From Prionace glauca (taxonomy: Eukaryota; Chordata; Chondrichthyes; Carcharhiniformes; Carcharhinidae): a stretch of DNA of 64,000 nucleotides. Positions 46,401 to 58,400 of this stretch are shown here, one piece after another; the first letter of the stretch is position 1; each line of letters begins with the position of its first letter. Where the stretch lies: NCBI GenBank assembly GCA_037974335.1, contig CM075743.1, positions 7,870,449 to 7,934,448 of the forward strand, given 5' to 3'. Made by a program: the position numbers and the translations under genes. The notes beneath the pieces were generated by a model, which had not been told where the DNA came from, did not search any database, and saw only the letters and a list, made by a program, of their open reading frames with translations.

Positions 46401-49400
46401 AGTTGAAGCTTCAAAATATTCAACTAATATTTAAATTAATGTCTGTCTTAATTGCTCACAGGTTTAGTTCTATTGGTTGTTCAAAGCAATTTTCATAAAA
46501 ATAGGAATGCATTTATTTTCACTTTTCACAAATTCAGGACAGTATTAAAGTCTGTTCTGGTCAATGCTGGAACTGATTCAGAGCCATTGTTGTGATGTAG
46601 GAAGCTCAGCAGCAATTTATGAGCAGTAAGCTCCCTCAAAGAAGAATGTGATCATAACCAGACAATCTGCTGTCTGACAATTGCTGTTTGAGAATATCAT
46701 AACTCCAGGAGCTAGATCGGAAAGAGCCATGCTTTAATTGTACAAGATAAAAATAAACAGGAACCCCACACCTGTGATGAACAAAACTGACCCCAACCAG
46801 GACTAAAAGATTAATGGAACCTCTCAAGGTCTTACTTTATATAGGGCTTAGTGTACAATCTTAATATTGTTGTCTAATTATCAATCCGTGGGGAGAACAT
46901 GTTCAATGATCCCAATGATCTCAAACAAGGACGCCTTGAATTGCACCAGAAGGTGTATTGCAGAGATTGTAGGCTTGGGATTCAGTTTTAGCCTCAGGGA
47001 TGTAGAGTCTTTTTAATAATGAATTTTTTGTCTCCATTTAAGTCCAGCAAGGGGCATGCGTGCGGCAGGTTGTGGTGGGCTGCTCTTGGACTATTACTTA
47101 CGGGGCGAAAAACTGCAGCAGGCGACGGTGCAGAGGGACCTCGGGGTCCTTGTGCATGAGTCGCAAAAACCCAGCTTGCAGGTGCAGCAGGTGGTCAGGA
47201 AGGCGAATGGGATGCTGGCCTTCATAGCGAAGGGGATTGAATATAAAAGTAGGGAGGTCTTGCTGCAGCTGTATAGGGCATTGGTGAGGCCGCAGCTGGA
47301 GTACTGTGTGCAGTTTTGGGCGCCGCACCTGCGCAAGGATGTTTTGGCCCTGGAGGGAGTGCAGAGGAGGTTTACTCGGCTGATACCAGAGTTGAGGGGA
47401 TTGAGCTATGAGGAGAGGCTGAATAAACTAGGCTTGTACTCGTTAGAGTTTAGAAGAATGAGGGGAGATCTCATTGAGACGTATAAGATGATGAATGGGA
47501 TGGATAGGATAGAGGTGGAGAGACTGTTCCCGCTCAAAAAAGACAGTAGGACTAGGGGGCACAGCCTCAAGATAAAGGGGGGGCGGTTTAGAACAGAGTT
47601 GAGGAGGAACTTCTTCACTCAAAGGGTGGTGAATCTCTGGAATTCTCTGCCCGTTGAAGTGGTGGAGGCTGCCTCGCTAAATATTTTTAAGAAACGGGTT
47701 GATGGGTTTTTGATAAGAGAAGGGATTAAGGGTTATGGGGAGAGGGCGGGAAGGTGGAGCTGAGTCACGACAGATCAGCCATGATCTTATTGAATGGCGG
47801 GGCAGGCTCGAAGGGCCAGATGGCCTACTCCTGCTCCTATTTCTTATGTTCTTATGTTCTTATGTTGCTTCGGGAGTTGCCTACTGCTTCATGTCGTTGG
47901 TGTGCTTAAACTGGACCATCTCGAGGGCAACATGACAGCTCAGAGACTATCTCTGTTGCTGTGCGGACACATGGATTTGGGCCTGTGTCCGTGGGAGTTT
48001 GCGCGTTCTCCTCGTGGTTACGTGGGTTTCCTCCGGGTGCTCCGGTTTCCTCCCACATCCCAAAAATGTGCTTTTAGGCTGATTGATTGGGTAACAAATT
48101 GTCCCTATATTGGACCTCCCTGATCCTCACACATTAGGCATAGACTAAAATCATGAATAGGTCACTGACAATGGGACGGCGGCACGGGCTCGTTGGGCCG
48201 AAGGGCCTGTTTCCCGTGCTGTGTTGTTCTTTGTTCTTTGTATTTCTCAGAACACAGTAGCACATTCTATTGAAATACATCTGTTTGTATTAAACAATCA
48301 TTTTCAGTTCAATTTTTGATTTCAGTTCAATTTTTGACCTGTTGTCTTTTCAGCTCCGAGTGCATTGTGGGCAAAAATAATGTAACAGGAGTTTTGGGAA
48401 GAGCGATCACTATCGATTGTCACTATGACAAATTGTCCCAGTCACATGTGAAATATTGGAGTCGTCAGTGCTCTGTTTTAGTAAAATCAGATGATCCAGA
48501 TGGACGGAGAGGGAGGATGTCGATCACAGATAACAAGACACGAGGATTATTTGTTGTTACGATGGAGGATCTTCGCCCAGGAGATGCAGGATGGTACAGC
48601 TGTGGTATTGATAAGTCCGGCCTCCTTTCAATATTTCCTGTAAAGCTTCAAATATCTGATGCTAAATTATTCTTAGTGATTATCTTTATTACTCTCAACT
48701 GAAATGTCTGATCGGTGCTTTATGCTGGAGGAATTGTAATTCAGAGGCTCAGAGTAATGATCTAGAGAGATGGGGTCAGATTTATTTCACCTTGGACCAT
48801 GCTCTCCTGGTTAAAAAAATTGGCAAGGACCCCATCCATGTTCCCCATGCCTGGGAAATGGATCTTGATCACTTCCCGAATACTCAACAGATACCAACAG
48901 CTGACTTTTTACTCTGTAGTAAATTTCTTCATCTCATTAAACCTTCACACTCGGTTGAAGTCAGACTCCAGCGCTGAGTTCAAAAACAAAGGGACTCAGT
49001 ACAAAAAGAACAGTTCAAGCCAGTTTCCCCAATTAACTATTTCAGTTGCTGCCAGCGGATAGCCTCTATCTCCCAGCTCATGTCGTTTGGATGATGCTTC
49101 TGTCAGAATTTTTCTGCCTTGCCCGCCGTGGTATCAGAGCTGGTGTGGGGCAGACAACGGAAATGCCTGTTGACCTTGGGCGGGATTTTCCAGTCCCCTT
49201 GATTTGAGGCCATAAAACCCCACCTTAGACTTGAGACAGTACTCCACTTAAATGTTGAATGGTACTTACTGTTGAATGTTAAATACAAACGCAAACAATG
49301 GCTGAAATTCATCAAACATGTTCGCAGCTGGAATTATGCAGTCCCATTGCTGTGAATGGGGATTTGCTGAGCGCCGAATTCCCTATTCCAACTGGCAGCG

Positions 49401-52400
49401 GGGGCTGCCAATATCACTCAATATCAGAGAATTCAGGTCAAGAGTAGATATTTAAGTCTCCCTTATCTCAGCAAACATCCACAGTCTGTCTCAGGTGACA
49501 CTCCAATGCTTGTAACTAACTAATCTGCTATCATGAATATCTGCTGTCTGTGAGAGAAATAAATAGATACTACCTGCATTTGGCCACACTTCTACTGCCA
49601 TCTCTCTCTCTCTCTCTAACACTTCCCCTTCCTCCTCACACTCTGGGTGAGGTGGAGAAATATTGGGAATATGAAACTATGTAATTTTTTGGTCATTTTC
49701 AAATTCAAACTTTTAAACTTTAAACTTAAACCTTTTTTAGTTAGTGTCACAAGTAGGTTTAAGTTAACACTGCAATGAAGTTACTGTGAAAATCCATTAA
49801 TAATTTTTATTTCCACAGAACCCGTATCTGTTCCTGAACTTAGATTTCTATCACCACCAAATACCTGGGGCTCAGTGTCCATCTCCTGTGAGTCTGTCCA
49901 GGGATCACTTCCCATTCAGTACACATGGTATGAAAAGACCCCGTCTGAAGATTCAAAGATTTCTGACACCAATAAACTGGATCTACATTGTCAATCCTTC
50001 ACACAGCAACATCATCAATATTACTGCACAGCTTCAAATAACCAGGTAGAAAAATCCAGTGAAATGGTTACAGTGTCAGTGATCCACCATTCAGAAAATG
50101 ATTGCAGTTATTTAACACAAATCAGCAACAGTGGTAAATATCTCTTTAAGCTTCTGAAATTCAGTTAAGTTTTAAATTAATGTCTGTCTGAATTGCTCAT
50201 GGGTTTAGTTCTAATGGTCGTTCAAAGCAATTTTTAATAAAAATAGAATTGTATTTATTTTTCACTTTTCACAACTTCAGGACAGTTTTAAAGCCTGTTC
50301 TGGCCAATGCTGGAACTGATTCAGAGCCTTTGTTGTGATGTAGGAAGCACAGTGCCAATTTATAATCAATGAGCTCCCTCAAAGTGCAAAGTGATCATGA
50401 GCAGACAATTTGCCGTTTGCAATTGTTGTTTGAGAATGCAGTAACTCCTGAGAGCGGATGTGAAGAAATGGTGCTTTTATTGAACAAAATGGAAATAAAC
50501 AGTAACCACACGCTTGTGGTGAACATAACTGACCCCAACCAGGACTAAGAGATTAATGGTGCCTCTCAACGTCTCGCTTTATAAAGGACTTAGTGTGCAA
50601 CCCCAGTATGGTTGTTTAATTATCAATCCACAGGGAGAACTTATTCAATGAGCCCAATGATCACAATCAAGGGAGTATTCAATTACATTAGAAGATGTAT
50701 TGGAGATATTTCTCTGAACACAGTGGTAAATCCTACTGAAACATATCTACTTGAATTAAACAATTATTTTCAGTTCAATTTTTGACCTGTTGTCTTTTCA
50801 GCTCCGAGTGCATTGTGGGCAAAAAATAATGTAACAGGAGTTTTGGGAAGAGCGATCAGTATCGATTGTCACTATGACAAATTGTCCCAGTCACATGTGA
50901 AATATTGGAGTCGTCGTTGCACTGTTTTGATAAAATCAGACGATCCAGATGGATGGCGAGGGAGAATGTCGATCACAGATAACAAGGCACAAGGATTATT
51001 TGTTGTTACGATGGAGGATCTTCGCCCAGGAGATGCAGGATGGTACAGCTGTGGTATTGATAAGCCCGGACTACTTTCAATATTTCCTGTCAAGCTACAA
51101 ATATCTGACGGTATATTATTCTCAATGATTATCTTTATTACTGTCAACTGGAATGACTGATCAGTGCTTTATCAGGGAGGAGACATTGACAGCTCCGATA
51201 TTCCAAGTGCAGTGCAGAGCCTAGCAGCTAGAGGGCAGTTAGAACAAATGATTATGTTGGAGGAATTGTAATTCAGAGGCTCAGAGTAACGATCCAGAGA
51301 GATGGGGTCAGATTTATTTCACCTAGGACCATGCTCTCCTTGTTAACAATTTGGCAAGGACCCCATCCATGCTCCCGATACCTGGATAATAAAGCTTCAC
51401 TACTTCCTGAATACTCACCAACAGCTCACTTCTTCTCCTGTAGTAAGTTCCTTCAGCTCATTAAACCTCCACAATCAGTTGAAGTCAGATTCTAGTGTTG
51501 AGTTCAAAAACAAAGGGACTCAGTACAAAAAGACCAATTCCAGCCAGTTTCCCCAATTAATGAGAAGCTGATAGCTTCTATCTCCCAGCTTATGCCCTTT
51601 GGATGATACTTACATCGGAATTTTACTGCCTTGCCTGCCGTGGTATCAGAGTGGGTGTGGGGCAAACAATGGAAATGTCTGTTGACCTTGGGTAGGATTT
51701 TCCAGTCTCGCTCAGTCCAGGCGATAAAATCCACCCTTCAAACAGTACTCACACCTTAATGTTAGTGGGACTTACTGTTGAATGTTGAGTACAAATACAA
51801 ACAATAGCTGGAGTTCAGTAAAGCCATCCACAGCTGGAATCCTCCAATCCTGCTGCTGCGAATGAAGGTTTGGCTGAGCGCCAAATTCCCTACTCCAACT
51901 GGCATCAGGGGCGGATCGCTCGATATCGGAGAATTCAGGTCAAGGTTAGATTTTAGGAAAGATATTTAAGTCTCCGTAACCTCAGCAAACATCTCAGGTC
52001 ACACTCCTATGCTTGTTACTAACTAATCTGCTATCATGAATATCTGCTGTCCGTGAGAGCAATCAATAGATACCACCTGCATTCGGCCAAGCTCCCACTG
52101 ACATCTCTCTCTAACACTCTCCTTTCCTCTTTCCTCCTCACATCCTGGATGAGGTGTAGAAATATTGGTAATATGAAACTATTTAATTTTTTTGGTTATT
52201 CTAAAGCTTGATCATTTACAGATTAAAGTTAAAGCTTTTTCTACTTAGTGTCACAAGTAGGCCTACATTAACACTACAATGAAGTTACCGTGAAAATCCT
52301 TTCATGATTGTCTTTTGCCCACAGAACATGTATCTGTTCCTGAACTTGAATTTTTGTCACCACCAAATGCCTCATGTTCTGGGGGCTCAGTGTCCGTCTC

Positions 52401-55400
52401 CTGTGAGTTTGTCCAGGGATCACTTCCCATTCAGTACACATGGTATGAAAAGACCCAGTCTGAAGATTCAAAGATCTCTGACACCAATAAACTGGATCTA
52501 CATTGTCAATCCTTCACACAGCAACATCATCAATATTACTGCACAGCCTCAAATAACCAGGGAGACAAATCCAGTGAAATGGTTACAGTGTCAGTGATCA
52601 ACAGATCAGGAGAGAATTGCAGTTATGTGATACAGAACAACAGCGTTGGTAAGTGATAGTGTAAACATACAATGTGGTCAGTGAAATATTTATTGGTCTA
52701 TCCTGGTTGCTGGTTAGCTTCCTAATGTCTCTCTGAATGAGTTGTAACTGACAAAATTCACTCTTCTTTGTCCATCAACCACTCAGAGCAAAGTTACTGA
52801 TAAAAACTTTGATTGAAAATATCAGGATCATAAGATATTCCCCAAACATATGTAAACGTTGCTGTAATGCCATTAAAGTTAAATAGAACTTGACTGATAA
52901 AATCTCCATTAACCATTCCTGTTCCCATTTCTTGGAGATCAAATTGTGAAAAACAACCTTTAGCTGATGTCTCTTGCTTTAGGATGAATGGTAATGATAG
53001 AGAGTTAAAGATTTGATGTGAAATAATCACATCTTAAGAGGTCCCATTTACAAAACAAAAGAATGTCTCACATTTATTTTCACAGTCACCTGACTTCTCA
53101 AAGCACTTTACAACAAATGAAATGCTTTTTGAAGCACTGTCACTGTTGTGAGGCAGGAAACACAGCAGCCAATTTGCACACAGCAAACTCAAAATAATGA
53201 ACTGAGAACCTGTTTTTGATTGAGGGATAAATATTGCCGGGTGATTTGGGATAATGCTCCTGCATTTCTTCAGGAGATCGAGTGTCACAGATCTTATACA
53301 TCCATAGTTCCAAAGAATCCACAGAATTCTACAGTGCAGAAGATGACCATTTGGTGCATTGAGTTTCCGCCAACGATAATTGCACCCAGACCTTATCCCC
53401 ATAACTCCATGCATTTACCCGAGTTAGTTCTCTCTGACATTAAGGGGCAATTTATCCTGGCTAATCCACCTAACCTGCACACTTTTGGATTATGGGAGGA
53501 AACTGGAGCATCTGGAGCACACAGGCAAGGGAAGAACTTGCAAACTCCACACAGACAGTCACCCAAGGCCAGAATTGAACCCAGGTTGCTGGCACTGTGA
53601 GGCAGCAGTGCTAACCACTGTGCCACCATGCCACCCATAGAGCAGGAGATTGGGGACTCAGTTCAACATCCCATCCAAAAAGCAGCACCTCCAACAGTGC
53701 AGCACTTCCTCAGTACTGCGCAGGAGTGTCAGCTTTGCTTTTTGAGTCCTCGAGCAGGACTTGAATACAGAACCTTGTGGTTGCAGACACAAGACTGCTA
53801 CCAACAGCTGACACCGGTTGAGAATCATTGCAATACAAAGAAATGATCTGCTAGATCTATTCAAAATTATTAGAGGCTTTGATTAGTTAAATTGAGATTA
53901 ATTATTTCCAGTAGTAAGTGAGTGAATGCTCGAGAGAATACTTTAAGGCCATCACAACAGGGACAGCAGGGGAAATTGGGAGAATTTTATTGATGCAAAT
54001 GATTATTCGGGTATGGATTGCATTAGAACCTGGATCAATAATAGCTTTTAGAAGGGGAAACAAAAAAGGAGCAGATATTTAGGAGGATTTGGGGAAAAGA
54101 CACAACAATGGGAGTGTCGCTGCAGACCCGATGGGCCTAATGGCCACCTTATGCACTGCATGGATTGTCTGATTCTAAATAGCAAATTCTTTCATAGCGA
54201 TGGAGGGCAATGGACCAAATTTCCTTCTTTGCCGTAAAATTCTATCATCACAAAATGCTGCTCAAAATTTCAGAATTCCATGAATTATCCAGTGTTAACA
54301 TAAACACTAACTATAGTTTGGAATTAATGAGGACTTGAACTTGTTTGAATGTTTAATACTCAAATATGTCAGTGTCAGAAGGGGTTCAGTTGGTAGCAGC
54401 CTGATTTCTGAAACCAATGGGTTGTGAGTTCAAATTCTCCTTCTGAGAAAGGTGTTGATATCACTGAGCATGGAGATTGTGCTCTGCTGTTGACGGTGCT
54501 ATTGTCTAGTTGAACTGCTGACCCATGCTAACCCTTTGAGTTAAATGTAAATGATTGCAAGGTCCTCTTCCAGGAGGAATAGGCAAATTTTCCTGGTGCC
54601 TTACAATCCCTCATAACATTTAAGAATTATTTAGATGCGCATTCGTGATGCCAAGGCACACAAAGCTATGGGCCACGTGTTGGAAAATAGGATTAGAATA
54701 ATCAGGTAGTATGGCTTTGAGTGGCATCGATGTGATGGGTGCTCCCTCCCTCACAGCACTGTGGATGTATCTACACCACAAGGACTGCAGTAGTTCAAGA
54801 GGCATCTCATGACCGTTGTCTCAAGGTCAATTAGGGATGGACAGTAATTGCTGGCCTAAACAGTGACACCCACATCCCAAGAAGAGACTCTCTTGTTTAA
54901 CGGCAAAGAAAATGAGGCTGATCTGAATGTTGTTCCCTTGTTTCAGTCGGACCTAAAAATTCTTGTGAAACTTTAACAGTATCACCAACACATTCCTCAA
55001 CTCCAAACTCCAAACTTGCTGAAAGGTACGTTGTTTTAATTGTTTGTGTTTAAATTTCATGGCTTCTGTGTGAGTGATTAAATCCTCTTGAACAACTTCG
55101 GCACAAGGATGGATCTCATTTATTGTCCTGGGTCAATCACAGAGCAGCAATCATTGTTGGATTGCCATTCCACTCAATGCTTTCCACCCTCGACTCAGCT
55201 CCACATTTCTTGTCTGATCTTCCGAGTCCAGATTTTCCAGATCTGTGGAGTGCAGTGTCCCTCGGAGAACTCCCTCGCAATTCTGTAGGACCACAAGTAG
55301 GTAGGGTGTAAGCTGGACAGGGAGACAGGTGTATCGAAATGTTGGTAGTTGGAGGCAAGGGTGGTAGGTGGTGACAAGACAGATGAATGAGGTCAGAAGT

Positions 55401-58400
55401 ATGTGAGATGGGTGGGGTTGCAGATAGGTGAGGTGGTAGATTGAGAGGGTGGCAGTTGGATGAGGTAGTAGGTTGATGAGGTAGCAGATGAATAGTGTGG
55501 TAACTGTGTCAGGTTGGCAGGGGTAGCCTGGTTTGGGGGTGAATTAGATTTGGACATTGGGTCATCAAATGGTGGGTGCAAGGGATATTCACAGAGAATA
55601 TTGGATTGTCTCAGGTTGTGACTTTCACAAGGTCAGATGGGATAATTGGAGGTGTGGGGTGATAGTTGATATGTCAAGGAATTCATCAGCAGATTGGAGG
55701 AGTTCAGGGGTCAGTGTGATTATTCATGGGTCAGTTCTGTGTCTAGTCAGAAATAAAACTTGATTCTTTCAGTCTAATATTTCCTGAGTAATTATCCAGG
55801 TAAGCCCCAATGAATTGTTTGAAGCTCTTATCCACAGCTGAAGATTTTCACAGAGGGATCCAGGGAACAGCAGGATTGTCCATTGGAAGTTCCAATGTCC
55901 CAGGCAGTTCCCATGGAGGTCATCATGTTGGGTCATCTGCAGGGTCCTGACACACATCTTGGGTCATATGTCCAGTCTCTGACGATCCGGGACACTGGGC
56001 ATCATTTTCAATATCTCTCAGATCAGGAATGTTGGCGGGATGTTGTTGTGTTCGCCTCATAATAAAGGTGTGAGTTTTAAAAAAGGTTGATTTGATGTGA
56101 CGCCATTAGGGTGCGTACTCAGGCTGCTGTGTTACTGTCAATTTTGTGCTTGATGGAGTGCAGAGAGCAGCTCTTCATTAAAACCTGTTGTGTGTTTGCT
56201 TGAATCTACGTGTACCAACCAAGTCTTTTCTTTTTCTGTTAAAACCCCCACAACATCTAACATAGTTGGGACATACAGACACAGTTGACAGAGACATACA
56301 GAAAGAGCAGATATTGATGTCCAATGTAAACACAGAGGTTACAATGGTGATGAAGAGAAAATACCAACTAAATATCAAAATGATGAAAAAGCTTGTGGAA
56401 ATATGCAGCAGGCCATTTCTTCTCTGCAGAGAAAGCAGGCATGGAGATCTCTAAAGAAATGACCAATATTGATCTGGTCAAAGTTCACAGCTGTTTCTGA
56501 GATTTTGCTGTGTGTAAACTGGTTGCCACATCTCCCATATAACAACAGTGGTGGGTGTTTAAAAGTGCTTCCTAGGTTGTAAAGCTCTATAGACCATTCA
56601 AAGGTCATGTAAAATGCTATATAATTTCAAAATCCACTTCCGTAAACAAATTGGCCAAGAATCAACTGTGGCAGGGAACAAAAGATGATTATTGACAGCT
56701 GTTTTTGTGACTGGAAGGCTGTTTCTAAGGCTCAGTGCGAGGTCCCTTGCTTTTTTCTGGCACATATTAATGATTTAGACCTAAAGTGGGGAGAATTAAC
56801 ATGAAAATTACCCATGCGGTAGATCGCGAGGAGGATTGCCATCAGCTGCAAAATGATCCCAATGGACTGGTCAGGCGGGCAGAAAAGTGGCAAATGGAAT
56901 TGAATGCAGAGAAGTGTGAGGTGATGCAGGTCAAACAAAGCAAACGGTTAGACAATAAATGGGAGGATACTGGGGGATGTAAAGGTAGTGAGAAACATTG
57001 GAGTGAATGTCCACATGTCCTTGAAGGTAGCAGGATAGGTCGATAAAGTGGTTAAGACAGCACGTGGAATCCTTTCACTTATTAGCCAAGGTGTGGAATA
57101 TAAGGTCAGAAAGATAATGCTGGAACTAAATTAGATATTAGTTAGGCCATAACTTGTATACAGTTCTAGTCACCTCATGACAGAAAGGATTTATCAGAGA
57201 GGAGGCTTCCAAGGATGTTGCCAGGACTGGAAAATTGCAGCCAAGAAGAAAAATTTGGTCAGCTGGGGTTGTTCAGCTCGGTTTAGGGGAGAATTGATTG
57301 AGCTGTAGAGCATTGTAAAGGGCCCAGACAGAGTGGACAGGAAGAACCATTTACTTTTGCAGAGAGATCAGTGACTAGGGAGAATAAATTTAAAGAAATT
57401 GGTTAGAAAGATTTGAGGAGAGTTGAGGAAAAATGTTTTCACCCAGAGGGCTGTAGTTTTCTGAAAGGGTGGTGGAGGCAGAAACACTCAACTCATTTCA
57501 AAGATGTCTGGATAATCAGCAGGGCAATGGACAAAATGTTGGACTTCACTTGGGAGGGCTGGTTTTTAGACACAACAGACATGATGGTCACTTTCCGTGC
57601 TGTAAACTTTCTATGATTGTAAAGTCCAACACTGCTCATTTCCTATTCTCTGTGTCACAGCCTGGTTTACATTGTGCTCGGGGCCATTCTTGTGGTGTTT
57701 GCTTTTTCTCTACATTTGTACTAGAGGCAAATTCTCCGGAATCATTTTATGTTCCAACCATTTTCTGAAGAATATAAAGAGAATCTAATTTGCTGCAGTC
57801 AACAAACATCTCTGATTCTGGTGCCCTGCACATTCTAAGATAGATGTGTTAAACATGAAAGAATATTGAAGTTGTTACTGTTGTTCAGAAACAACAAATA
57901 ACCCTGTAATCTCTGGAGCAAGTGAAACTCAACATGGCTTTAGAATGATAGAGACCATAAGACAATAAAAATAGGAACATGAGTAGGCCATTCAGCGCAT
58001 CAAGTCTTCTGTGCCATTCAGTAGGATCATGGAGATTTGTGTAAGATCAAAGGCAAGATTTGTTTGGCCAGGTACACTCCAAGATTGGAAGTTCCTGTCC
58101 CAGGTCAATGGACATTTTAAATGGTCCACCAAATTTTCCATCCCACCTGCTACGATTTGCAATGTGGATATTTCTTTGCTTTGTTATGTGAGGGAAAACT
58201 TGCAGTGATCTTTCAGTATGACAGCCTCGTTCCCCAAGCTCCCAAAAATCTATTGATGTCTAACTTGAATGTACTCAATTGTGGAGCATTCACAGCTCTT
58301 TGCGATACAGAATTCCAAAGATACAGAACCTTCTGTAACCTCATCCAACCTCAGTAAATGGGTCTAAATTGTGCTTTGGGTCTGTGACAGATTTAACACG

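Noticed and set aside
48354-48380. V2 frameshift as a pure sequencing error
   Set aside because: It is possible for the single base in the A-run, but the same exon also lost its donor GT, so I keep it as a damaged exon.
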